Part shown: piece by piece, positions 46,313-55,126 of the stretch
Position numbering within the stretch: the first letter of the stretch is position 1
Layout: every line of letters starts with the position of its first letter
Assembly (NCBI RefSeq): GCF_016900775.1
Contig: NZ_JACJKN010000002.1
Coordinates: 62,001 to 126,000 of the forward strand
Reading direction: 5' to 3'
From: Olsenella uli
GTDB taxonomy: Bacteria > Actinomycetota > Coriobacteriia > Coriobacteriales > Atopobiaceae
Length of the DNA: 64,000 nt
Made by a program: the position numbers and the translations under genes
The notes under the pieces: model-generated
Told to the model about the DNA's origin: nothing
Databases searched by the model: none
The model's input: only the letters and a program-made list of their open reading frames with translations

Positions 46313-47553
46313 CACCTCCCCTCGGAGAATCGTTGCCGCAGGTGCTCGCCGAGGCGGTCGTAGTACGCGCTCGAGAGCGCGCAGTACGGGTCGCACCCGG
46401 TAAGGCTCCCCGTGGACATGAGCGCCCGCGCGCGGCACCCTCCGCCGCACGTCGGGCGCCGGCTGCAGGCGTCACAGCGATCGAAGGCCCTGGCGTCAAG
46501 CTCGGCAAACAGGCGCGCGACCTTTCCGCCCAGGATCTTCTCGGCGTCGTCCGCGTAGGCGTTGCCCATGGCCAGCCGGCGGTCGTGCAGCAGGTGACAG
46601 GGGTAGGCCGTCCCGTCCGCGGCCACGCTGAGCGTGCGCACGCCCGCCCCGCAGGACCTGCGGACGCCAAGCGCGCCGCCCCCTGGCAGGTCGTCCCCGT
46701 AGTCGAACCCCGTGTCGGCGGCGGCTCTCCCCAGCTCGGCGAGGCGGGCATCGCCGATCGCGTAGTCGCCGAGCTCCTCTGAAGGGGCGGTGAGCAGGCT
46801 GAACCCAACGCTTGCGTCCAGCCTGCGGGCAACGTCTCGGTAGCTATCCATGTCGTCGAGGTTTCTCCCGTGAATTGTTGGGAGGACCCGGGCCGCAATT
46901 CCCGCGGCGCGAATCGTCTCGACCGCGGACGCGAGGCGCTCGAAGCTCTGCCGCCCGCGCAGGTGGGCGACGGAGCCCTGCGAGCACCCGTCGAACGCGA
47001 CGCCGATGCAGCTCACGGTCCCCGCGAGCGGCTCGACGTTCTTCTCGGTAACGAGGAGTCCGTTGGTAAGGACGATGACCTCCCCGATTCCCGCGGAGCT
47101 GGCGGCGCCGGCGATGCCGGGCAGGTCGTCCCGGAGGAAGGGCTCGCCCCCCGAGATGACGAGGCGTGCCACGCCGAGGGAGGCGAGAAGGCCAATCGCC
47201 CGGGCCAGGCTCTCGGCCGGCGGGTCGGGCAGGAGGTTCCTGTCGTCGCCCTCCGAGTAGCAGAACCGGCAGCGGAGGTTGCAGCGTTGCGTCACGTGCA
47301 GGTATGCGGACCGTACGCGTGCGCGCCCCGGCGCGAGAGGCCCTCCGGGGAGGAGGTATCCCCCGTGCCGCAGGCGCTCCGCGAGCACCGCGCACTCGGC
47401 GGGCACCTCGCCAGCGTCCACCTCGCGAACCGCCAGCTCCCTGCAGAGCGCCTCCCCGGCGGCGGTCAGCCCGATGACGCCTCCCGTGCTGAGGTTCCCC
47501 ACGAGGGGAATACCTCCCAGCGAGAAGAGCTCGGCATGGGCGGCAAGTCGCAT
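46312..47553 (-). CDS. Radical SAM/SPASM-domain peptide-modifying-type enzyme
   Basis: The protein has 413 residues. Residues 1-75 resemble a PqqD-like peptide-recognition domain (NLSTGGVIGLTAAGEALCREL). The radical SAM core starts with CNLRCRFCYS (cysteines 91, 95, 98), then VISGGEPFLRDDL and VLTNGLLVTEKN. A C-terminal SPASM-type iron-sulfur region has CGAGVRTLSVAADGTAYPC, then CDACSRRPTCGGGCRA. Enzymes of this build crosslink or epimerise short peptides, and some act on other substrates. The first gene of a four-gene unit, it starts at the ATG at 47553 behind GGAGGAGGGG, with its own promoter upstream. The 279 bp to the HAD gene (47554-47832) hold this promoter and no other gene I can support. 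Confidence 0.85.
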   Translation of the reverse strand: MRLAAHAELFSLGGIPLVGNLSTGGVIGLTAAGEALCRELAVREVDAGEVPAECAVLAERLRHGGYLLPGGPLAPGRARVRSAYLHVTQRCNLRCRFCYSEGDDRNLLPDPPAESLARAIGLLASLGVARLVISGGEPFLRDDLPGIAGAASSAGIGEVIVLTNGLLVTEKNVEPLAGTVSCIGVAFDGCSQGSVAHLRGRQSFERLASAVETIRAAGIAARVLPTIHGRNLDDMDSYRDVARRLDASVGFSLLTAPSEELGDYAIGDARLAELGRAAADTGFDYGDDLPGGGALGVRRSCGAGVRTLSVAADGTAYPCHLLHDRRLAMGNAYADDAEKILGGKVARLFAELDARAFDRCDACSRRPTCGGGCRARALMSTGSLTGCDPYCALSSAYYDRLGEHLRQRFSEGR

Positions 47554-47584
47554 GACCCCTCCTCCGTTCGCGCTCTATGTAGCG

Positions 47585-47633
47585 CTGTATATGATACAGA
47601 TGCAATATATGGATTTAAGTAGTTTTCTGTTAA
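47585..47633 (-). promoter_or_regulatory. Promoter and dyad operator of the radical SAM operon
   Basis: Read on the minus strand, TTAACA (47633-47628) and TATATT (47609-47604) lie 18 bp apart. Just downstream, CTGTAT-3 bp-ATACAG (47585-47599) is a perfect dyad placed over the expected start of transcription, 32 bp before the gene. The XRE protein of the same operon is a natural candidate to bind it. Confidence 0.5.
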
Positions 47634-47832
47634 CGGTATAAAAGCTATGGAAACTTAAATAATCAAGATGAGCAAACAATTAACAAAATGATGTTAAGTC
47701 CCACACGGGGAGGAGAAAAGGGGATGCCCCCCTCCCACAAAGAGGGGATAGGGGGGCAGAATACCGGCAGCTGACGGGGCGGCGCGCGCCAGAAAAGTGA
47801 GCGCTGGCAGGCTCCGGGGGCGTGTCCCTGAA

Positions 47833-48666
47833 CTATAGCCCTGCGCGAAGGATGAACTTCTCGATCGCCTCGGCCACGCCACCTGCATCGTTGTCGTCTC
47901 GGCAAACGTAGTCTGCGGCCGCCTTGGCCTCGTCCGTCGCGTTTGCCACGGCGACGCCGAGCCCCGCGGCGCGAATCATCGATATGTCGTTCGAGCTGTC
48001 GCCGATGGCCATCGTCTCCTCGGGAGGGACGCCGAGCATCCGCGCGAGCTCGAGAAGCCCGATGCCCTTGCTGATGCCTGGGGCGTTGAACTCAAGGTAG
48101 CGGTTTGACGAGTAGACGACCTCAAGCCCCTCGGTGAGCCCCATCTCCGCGAGCTCGCGCTCGGTCTGGCGAAGGAGGTCCATGTCGAGGCTCATGAAGA
48201 GGAGCTTGACGACGCTCTCCCCGGTCTGGGAGAGAAAGCCCAGGTCCTTCTCGTCCGTCTCCACGATGTTCATGCGCCCCTCGATGTAGGCGCGCTCCTC
48301 GGGGAGGAAGTTGCGCACGTAGACGTGGTCGAGCGTGTAGAGGTGCATGCAGAAGCCGCTCTGGACGCCGTAGCGGTAGAGCTCCTCGGCGCGCACCGGG
48401 TCAAGGCCGCAGCTGGTAAGGGGCCTGAGCTGCGAGTTCTCGGTGATGACGCCGCCGTTGAAGGAGAGGACGTACTCTCCGGGCGCACCGAGCAGCCCCA
48501 GCTCCTCGAGCGTCCCGGACACCGAGGCGAAGGGGCGTCCCGTCGCGGGGACGAAGCGCGCCCCGCGCTCGCGGGCGGCGGAGATGGCGGCGCGGACGCG
48601 CTCGGGCACGTGATGGCCGGAGTCGAGCAGCGTCTCGTCGAGGTCGGCGGCGATGAGGCGATACAT
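47833..48666 (-). CDS. Cof-type HAD phosphatase
   Basis: The protein has 277 residues. HAD motif I is AADLDETLLDS (nucleophile Asp), motif II PATGRPFASV, motif III K in GISKGIGL, and motif IV MAIGDSSNDISMI. The large C2 cap of the Cof/YidA subfamily lies between motifs II and III (about 85-190). It dephosphorylates sugar phosphates or nucleotides such as FMN in related bacteria; the substrate is unknown. The ATG at 48666 is divergent from the leucine leader across 273 bp. That region holds promoters and one GGCGAGAAGAAC (48786). Confidence 0.9.
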   Translation of the reverse strand: MYRLIAADLDETLLDSGHHVPERVRAAISAARERGARFVPATGRPFASVSGTLEELGLLGAPGEYVLSFNGGVITENSQLRPLTSCGLDPVRAEELYRYGVQSGFCMHLYTLDHVYVRNFLPEERAYIEGRMNIVETDEKDLGFLSQTGESVVKLLFMSLDMDLLRQTERELAEMGLTEGLEVVYSSNRYLEFNAPGISKGIGLLELARMLGVPPEETMAIGDSSNDISMIRAAGLGVAVANATDEAKAAADYVCRDDNDAGGVAEAIEKFILRAGL

Positions 48667-48939
48667 GGGTTCCTCCCTGGCAGGGGTGTCCTGACCCGCT
48701 CAGGGTACTCCGTCTGGCGTCAGATGGCGAGCCCCGCCGCGTGTGTTCGCACAACCTTGAGAGAGGGGAGGGGAGCGGCGCGCATGGCGAGAAGAACCCG
48801 CCGCCCGTCCGCCGCCGCGCGCCGCCCGCGGAATCAATTGTTTCGGCTCCGAATCCTTCTGGGGGCCGTAGGGTCATCTGTGGCATAGTGCGGCGTATCG
48901 CACCCGCTGGGGGTGCGCGACCGTCAAGGGGGTCCGGCA

Positions 48940-49062
48940 ATGGTACGGCATGGGGCTGCTGTCATTCGAGTCACCGAGCGCACGTCCGCGCTCGTGCTTC
49001 TCGGCAGCCGGGACCTCCTGCTTGCCAAGGCCAACCTACTCGACCTAACCAGCGCGCGCTAG
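48940..49062 (+). CDS. leuL: Leucine-rich leader peptide (attenuator)
   Basis: The 40-residue reading frame lies behind AAGGGGG, seven bases before its ATG. Nine of 40 codons are leucine. They are clustered in ALVLLGSRDLLLAKANLLDL, and two are the rare CTA codon near the end (codons 33 and 36). The stop is followed by a GC hairpin and then a strong terminator (49091-49127) before leuA. This is the layout of a leu attenuator: when charged tRNA-Leu is scarce, ribosomes stall on the late leucine codons and the terminator would not form. The peptide itself needs no function. Confidence 0.8.
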   Translation: MVRHGAAVIRVTERTSALVLLGSRDLLLAKANLLDLTSAR

Positions 49063-49090
49063 GGTTAGCACACCCCTGCGCGCGCCCGCC

Positions 49091-49127
49091 GTGCCGCCGT
49101 CGCCCTGAGGGGGACGGGGCACTTTTT
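49091..49127 (+). terminator. Attenuator terminator upstream of leuA
   Basis: The stem GTGCC-CCGTC-CCC / GGG-GACGG-GGCAC has a TGAG loop and is followed by TTTTT, 60 bp before leuA and 29 bp after the leader stop. A preceding GCGCGC...GCGCGC hairpin (49053-49084) can act as pause or antiterminator. Confidence 0.85.
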
Positions 49128-49186
49128 GTGCGCCGCCCCGCCGCCCCGCGGCCCTCCCCACGAAGGCATAGGAGAAAGGCACCCAC

Positions 49187-50722
49187 ATGACCAGGAAGAT
49201 TCACATCTTTGACACCACCCTGCGCGACGGCGAGCAGAGCCCCGGCGCCTCCATGAACACCGAGGAGAAGCTCGTCATTGCCCAGCAGCTCATCCGCATG
49301 GGCGTGGACGTCATCGAGGCGGGCTTCCCCATCTCCAGCCCGGGCGACTTCCGCTCCGTGCAGGAGATCGGCCGGCTGGCGGGCGACGACTGCGTGGTCT
49401 GCGGCCTCACGCGCGCCGTGGAGAAGGACATCGACCGCGCGGCCGAGGCGCTCAAGTGCGCCAAGCGCCCGCGCATCCACACCGGCATCGGCGTCTCGCC
49501 CTCCCACCTGCGCGACAAGCTGCGCATCACCGAGGACGAGTGCGTGGAGCGCGCCATCCACTGCGTGGAGTACGCCAAGCGCTACGTCGAGGACGTCGAG
49601 TTCTACGCCGAGGACGCGGGCCGCGCCGACCAGGCCTTCCTCGAGCGCGTGATCCAGGCCGTCGTGAAGGCCGGCGCCACCGTCGTGAACATCCCGGACA
49701 CCACGGGCTACCAGCTGCCCGAGGACTTCGGACAGCGCATCAAGGGCCTCGCGGACAACGTCATCGGCATCGAGGACGTCATCATCTCCGTGCACACGCA
49801 CAACGACCTGGGCATGGCCACGGCGCTTGCCCTCCAGGGCGTCAAGAACGGCGCCCGCCAGATCGAGTGCACGATCAACGGCCTGGGCGAGCGCGCCGGC
49901 AACACCGCGCTCGAGGAGGTCGTCATGGCGATCAAGATGCACGGCGAGGAGCTGGACGCCCACACCGACATCGTGACCCAGGAGCTCACGCGCGCGAGCC
50001 ACCTCGTCAGCCGCATCACGGGCATGAGCGTCCAGGCCAACAAGGCCATCGTGGGCGCCAACGCCTTCGCGCACTCCTCGGGCATCCACCAGGACGGCGT
50101 CCTCAAGGCCCGCAACACCTACGAGATCATCGACCCCGCCGACGTGGGCGCCGCCGGCTCCGAGATCATCCTCTCCGCCCGCTCCGGCCACGCCGCGCTG
50201 CGCCACCGCCTGGCCGAGCTCGGCTACACCTTCGCCGACGAGGAGTTCGATGAGGTCTACCAGCGCTTCCTGGAGATCGCGGACCAGAAGAAGGAGGTCT
50301 ACGACGAGGACCTCGAGTCCATGGTCCAGGAGCGCCAGCGCGACGTCGCGGCCGTCTACACGCTCGACGCGCTGCAGGTCTCCTGCGGCGACCCGCTCAT
50401 CCCCACGGCCACGGCCACCATCACCGACGAGCTGGGCGTGGCGCACGTGGTCGCCGCCACCGGCGCCGGCCCCGTCGATGCGGCCTACCAGGCCATCGAC
50501 AAGGTCGTGGCGGTCCACGGCGACCTCGCGGAGTTCTCCGTCAAGGCCATCACCCGCGGCATCGACGCCATCGGCGAGGTCACGGTGCGCATCACGGCCG
50601 AGGACGGCAAGGTCTACACCGGCCGCGGCGCGGACAACGACATCATCGTCTCGAGCGCGAAGGCGTACGTGAACGCCATCAACCGCATGATCCAGACGGC
50701 GCGCTCGAAGGAAGGGAAGTAG
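49187..50722 (+). CDS. leuA: 2-isopropylmalate synthase
   Basis: The 511-residue enzyme has the HMGL-like TIM barrel with [17 protein letters not shown] at the N-terminus (metal-binding DGEQ) and [14 protein letters not shown] (HxH metal ligands). The C-terminal LeuA regulatory dimer domain (about 385-500) is present. The enzyme condenses acetyl-CoA with 2-oxoisovalerate, the first step of leucine synthesis, and the C-terminal domain binds leucine for feedback inhibition. [18 protein letters not shown] is a family signature. It is regulated by attenuation at the leader upstream. A hairpin (50738) follows in the 219-bp gap to leuC. Confidence 0.95.
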   Translation: MTRKIHIFDTTLRDGEQSPGASMNTEEKLVIAQQLIRMGVDVIEAGFPISSPGDFRSVQEIGRLAGDDCVVCGLTRAVEKDIDRAAEALKCAKRPRIHTGIGVSPSHLRDKLRITEDECVERAIHCVEYAKRYVEDVEFYAEDAGRADQAFLERVIQAVVKAGATVVNIPDTTGYQLPEDFGQRIKGLADNVIGIEDVIISVHTHNDLGMATALALQGVKNGARQIECTINGLGERAGNTALEEVVMAIKMHGEELDAHTDIVTQELTRASHLVSRITGMSVQANKAIVGANAFAHSSGIHQDGVLKARNTYEIIDPADVGAAGSEIILSARSGHAALRHRLAELGYTFADEEFDEVYQRFLEIADQKKEVYDEDLESMVQERQRDVAAVYTLDALQVSCGDPLIPTATATITDELGVAHVVAATGAGPVDAAYQAIDKVVAVHGDLAEFSVKAITRGIDAIGEVTVRITAEDGKVYTGRGADNDIIVSSAKAYVNAINRMIQTARSKEGK

Positions 50723-50737
50723 TCGGACGGTCCTGGC

Positions 50738-50807
50738 GGCGCGAGGTTCTTCTCGCCAGCTCATTGCGCTGCGCGCAAAAGTCGCTGGACGAGAAGAACC
50801 TCGCGCC
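50738..50807. repeat. Long hairpin H2 between leuA and leuC
   Basis: Perfect 18-bp arms GGCGCGAGGTTCTTCTCG / CGAGAAGAACCTCGCGCC surround a 34-nt centre. The centre is less like the shared core of the other hairpins, but has GCTCA and GCGCAAAA. The rest of the gap (to 50941) holds the leuC ribosome site and no gene. Confidence 0.7.
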
Positions 50808-50941
50808 GTCGGGGCCTGCGATATCGTTCCTGCGACGGGATGGTGCTCACGCGCCCCTCGCAGGCCTCTAACCGGAAGGCTCGAGAGTACGTTTGACCTA
50901 GGGAGCCCGTCAATTTGACGCCCCGACTAAGGAGGAGAGAC

Positions 50942-52204
50942 ATGGCGCGTCCCCAGACCATGGCGGAGAAGATACTCGCGGCGCACGCGGGGCTCGAGGA
51001 GGTCGTTCCCGGGCAGCTCGTCGAGTGCGACCTCGACCTCGTCCTCGCCAACGACATCACGGCGCCCATCGCCATCAAGACGGTGCGCGAGATCGGCGCC
51101 GGCGTCTTTGACAAGGACAAGATCTGCCTCGTGCCCGACCACTATGCCCCCAACAAGGACATCAAGAGCGCCGAGCAGACCAAGGTCACGCGCGACTTTG
51201 CCCACGAGTACCAGATCACGCACTACTACGAGCAGGGCTGCATGGGCATCGAGCACGCGCTTCTGCCCGAGCGCGGCATCGTGGTGCCCGGCGACCTGGT
51301 GATCGGCGCGGACTCCCACACCTGCACCTACGGCGGCATCGGCGCCTTCTCCACCGGCGTGGGCTCCACGGACGCCGGCGTGGGCATGGCCACCGGTCGC
51401 GCCTGGTTCAAGGTGCCCGAGACCATCCGCATCGAGGTCGAGGGCGAGCTGCCCGCGGGCGCCTCGGCCAAGGACATCATCCTGCACGTCATCGGCAAGA
51501 TCGGCGTGGACGGCGCGCTCTACTGCGCGATGGAGTTCGCGGGATCCACGATCGAGGCGCTCTCCGTGGAGGGCCGCCTCACCATCGCCAACATGGCCAT
51601 CGAGGCCGGCGGCAAGGCGGGCCTCTTCGAGGTGGACGACAAGTGCCGCGAGTACGTGAGCCGCCGCTCGCAGCGCCCGATCGTCGAGTACCACCCCGAT
51701 CCCAACGCCGCCTACAAGCAGGTCATCAAGATCGACGCCGCGGACGTGGTGCCCACTGTGGCCTGGCCGCACCTGCCCTCCAACACGCACCCGGTGGCCG
51801 AGAGTCGTGACATCAAGATCGACCAGGTGGTCATTGGCTCCTGCACCAACGGCCGCATCGAGGACATGCGCGCCGCGGCCGACGTCCTCTGCGGGCGCAC
51901 CGTCGCCGAGGGCGTCCGCTGCATCGTGATTCCCGCGACGCAGGGCGTCTGGCTCGAGTGCGTGCACGAGGGCCTGATGGACATCTTCATCAACGCGCAC
52001 TGCGTGGTGTCCACGCCCACGTGCGGCCCGTGCCTGGGCGGCTACATGGGCATCCTTGCGGCGGGGGAGCGCTGCGTGTCCACCACCAACCGCAACTTCG
52101 TCGGCCGCATGGGCGACCCGACCTCCGAGGTCTACCTGGCGAGTCCCGCCGTCGCGGCCGCCTCGGCTGTCGCGGGCCACATCGCCCTGCCCTCGGACCT
52201 GTAG
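50942..52204 (+). CDS. leuC: 3-isopropylmalate dehydratase large subunit
   Basis: The 420-residue protein is of the shorter archaeal/anaerobe LeuC type. The 4Fe-4S ligands are in VIGSCTNGR (near residue 300) and [10 protein letters not shown] (near residue 360). The landmark [16 protein letters not shown] binds substrate. It isomerises 2- to 3-isopropylmalate with LeuD. The ATG at 50942 follows AAGGAGGAGAG. It is separated from leuD by 287 bp with two hairpins, unusual for two subunits of one enzyme. Confidence 0.95.
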   Translation: MARPQTMAEKILAAHAGLEEVVPGQLVECDLDLVLANDITAPIAIKTVREIGAGVFDKDKICLVPDHYAPNKDIKSAEQTKVTRDFAHEYQITHYYEQGCMGIEHALLPERGIVVPGDLVIGADSHTCTYGGIGAFSTGVGSTDAGVGMATGRAWFKVPETIRIEVEGELPAGASAKDIILHVIGKIGVDGALYCAMEFAGSTIEALSVEGRLTIANMAIEAGGKAGLFEVDDKCREYVSRRSQRPIVEYHPDPNAAYKQVIKIDAADVVPTVAWPHLPSNTHPVAESRDIKIDQVVIGSCTNGRIEDMRAAADVLCGRTVAEGVRCIVIPATQGVWLECVHEGLMDIFINAHCVVSTPTCGPCLGGYMGILAAGERCVSTTNRNFVGRMGDPTSEVYLASPAVAAASAVAGHIALPSDL

Positions 52205-52212
52205 CGTCTCTG

Positions 52213-52298
52213 GGTGGCCGAGCTTGTCGCCGTGCTCAAACAGCTTCGGCGCAAAGGGCGCGCCTGCAGAACTGTGCGCGGCGACAAGCTCGGCCACC
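52213..52298. repeat. Core-motif hairpin H3
   Basis: Perfect 19-bp arms (GGTGGCCGAGCTTGTCGCC and complement) enclose a 48-nt centre that starts GTGCTCAAACAGCTTCGG and ends CAGAACTGTGCGC. It lies directly after leuC. Confidence 0.8.
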
Positions 52299-52390
52299 TC
52301 GCGCTTCTATTCAGGCGGTGGAGGTTCCGCGATGGCGCGGTCCGCAAGGCAGCTCCTCTTACCGCCTGTTTTGTACTTGCAGCGGCGCTG

Positions 52391-52466
52391 GAGCGGTGGC
52401 GTCTGCCTCCGGCGCAGTTCTTCGCAACGCGAAGCTGTTTGAGCACGGAGGCAGACGCCACCGCTC
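52391..52466. repeat. Core-motif hairpin H4, inverted relative to H3
   Basis: Perfect 21-bp arms (52391-52411, 52446-52466) surround a centre whose reverse complement begins TGCTCAAACAGCTTCGCG and ends AAGAACTGCGC. It lies 25 bp before leuD. The 92 bp between H3 and H4 contain a further CAGGCGGT/ACCGCCTG pair and no gene. Confidence 0.8.
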
Positions 52467-52491
52467 GGGCACCTTACAGAAAGGAACGACC

Positions 52492-52998
52492 ATGCAGTTC
52501 AAGGGAACTGTCTTTAGGTACGGACGAGACATCGACACCGACGTCATTATTCCGGCGCGCTACCTCAACACGTCGGATCCCGCGGAGCTTGCCGCGCACT
52601 GCCTCGAGGACCTCGACCCCACGTTCGTCGGCCGCGTGAAGCCCGGCGACATCGTCGTGGCCGAGGAGAACTTCGGCTGCGGCTCCAGCCGCGAGCACGC
52701 CCCCGTGGCCATCAAGGCGGCCGGCGTGTCCTGCGTCATCGCCAAGAGCTTCGCGCGCATCTTCTACCGCAACTCCATCAACATGGGCCTGCCCATCCTC
52801 GAGTGCCCGGAGGCCGTGGACGCCATCTCTGACGGCGACGTGGTCTCCGTGGACGCGGACACCGGCACCATCACCGACGAGACCACGGGCGCCGTCTTCC
52901 ATGCGCAGCCGTTCCCGCCGTTCATTCAGGAGATCATCAACGACGGCGGGCTCGTCGCGCGCACCAAGCGCGTGATGGCCGAGAAGGGCGGTAACTAG
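52492..52998 (+). CDS. leuD: 3-isopropylmalate dehydratase small subunit
   Basis: The 168-residue protein has [20 protein letters not shown] at the start, the active-site loop [13 protein letters not shown] and [19 protein letters not shown], as expected of LeuD. It completes the isomerase with leuC. The start is the ATG at 52492, behind GAAAGGAACG and the hairpin H4. The next gene, leuB, starts two bases after its stop. Confidence 0.95.
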   Translation: MQFKGTVFRYGRDIDTDVIIPARYLNTSDPAELAAHCLEDLDPTFVGRVKPGDIVVAEENFGCGSSREHAPVAIKAAGVSCVIAKSFARIFYRNSINMGLPILECPEAVDAISDGDVVSVDADTGTITDETTGAVFHAQPFPPFIQEIINDGGLVARTKRVMAEKGGN

Positions 52999-53000
52999 TC

Positions 53001-54131
<1,131 letters not shown>

Positions 54132-54143
54132 AAGCTCAGGGTT

Positions 54144-54231
54144 GGCGGGAGGCCGAGAAGGTCCGGCTCTCAGACAGCTTGCCGCGAAGGGCGCGGCAAG
54201 AACTCGCGGCGGACCTTCTCGGCCTCTCGCC
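54144..54231. repeat. Core-motif hairpin H5 after leuB
   Basis: 22-bp arms (54144-54165, 54210-54231, one G-U-compatible mismatch) enclose a centre that contains CTCAGACAGCTTGCCGCG and, later, GCAAGAACTCGCGG. It shares the core with H1, H3 and H4. Confidence 0.75.
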
Positions 54232-54288
54232 GTTGCGGCTATCCGGCTGGGCTGCCGTTGGGAGGGGTCCATTCCGATAGCCTTTGGT

Positions 54289-54340
54289 GCCCTATTGAGT
54301 AAAAATGCTCAGCGCAATGAGTATTTTTACTCAATAGGGC
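54289..54340. repeat. AT-rich long hairpin
   Basis: 23-bp arms with one mismatch (GCCCTATTGAGTAAAAAT..., and the matching TATTTTTACTCAATAGGGC) surround a GCGCAA loop. The AT content contrasts with the GC-rich surroundings. It may be a terminator remnant or a mobile-element end. Confidence 0.7.
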
Positions 54341-54414
54341 ATCTAGCTTGAGATCCATTCCGGTTCTGTTGAGACGCGCATAAGCACGTCCTGTCGTTTC
54401 GGCGGCGGCTGAGC

Positions 54415-54636
54415 GCGCAATCACCGGGATGGTGCGAAAACGGTCGAGGGTTTTGCGCAATCACCGGGATGGTGCGAAGCGCATCTGCGGGTTTCGCAGG
54501 CAGCGAGTCAACAAAAGCCCAGATGGCGATTTGCCCGTGTGACTCCAGAGCGGCTTTGGATGCCAAAAACGCTTCGCACCATCCCGGTGATTGCGCAGCG
54601 CACCGAGCTGCCTTCGCACCATCCCGGTGATTGCGC
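54415..54636. repeat. Four-unit palindromic repeat cluster (locus B)
   Basis: Forward units lie at 54415-54439 and 54455-54479, inverted units at 54572-54596 and 54612-54636. All begin GCGCAATCACCGGGATGGTG in their own sense and end CGAAG or CGAAA. The period is 40 bp with 15-bp spacers, as at locus A; the centre is 92 bp. Together with H5 and the AT-rich hairpin it fills the 539-bp gap between leuB and the VOC gene, which holds no gene I can support. Confidence 0.88.
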
Positions 54637-54670
54637 GGAGTCCTATGTCAGATTTTGCCAGGCGGTGGTG

Positions 54671-55054
54671 CTAGACCGTGATCTCCACCTGGCTGCCCTC
54701 GGGACCGAGGATGCAGGACTCGTAGTAGCCGTCGCCCGTGGTGCGCGGTCCGCTCACGACCTCATATCCCGCTGCGGCGAGCTCGGCGGTGAGGCGGTCG
54801 ACCTCGGACTCGGAGCCTACCGAGAAGGCGAGGTGCGCCCAGCCGGTGCGCGCGAGGTCCTTGCTCGCATCCGTCATTCCCGGCTTGGTCATGACCTCGA
54901 GGCGCGCCCCGTCGTCGAGGGTGAGGAAGTAGGAGCGAAAGCCCGTTCTCGGGTTGTGATATCCGTTGCCGGCGACGGCGCCGAAGAAGCGGACGAAGAA
55001 GTCCCGCGTCCCCTCGAGGTCGTTGACGTAGAGCGCGACGTGCTCGATTCTCAT
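54671..55054 (-). CDS. VOC (glyoxalase/bleomycin-resistance-fold) protein
   Basis: The protein has 127 residues with one pair of beta-alpha-beta-beta-beta modules. It begins MRIEHVALYVNDLEGTRDFF and has the second metal half in WAHLAFSVGSESEVDRL, with GPEGSQVEITV at the end. The ligand His/Glu positions (H5, E50 region, H75, E124 region) fit a glyoxalase I-like metal site. The substrate is unknown. Divergent from the PatB gene with a gap of 72 bp. Confidence 0.85.
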   Translation of the reverse strand: MRIEHVALYVNDLEGTRDFFVRFFGAVAGNGYHNPRTGFRSYFLTLDDGARLEVMTKPGMTDASKDLARTGWAHLAFSVGSESEVDRLTAELAAAGYEVVSGPRTTGDGYYESCILGPEGSQVEITV

Positions 55055-55126
55055 GGGCCCCTCCAATCCCGGGCGTCCTTCGTTGCGAGTATCCTAGCAG
55101 AGGAAAACCGCGGCGAAGGGACCCCC

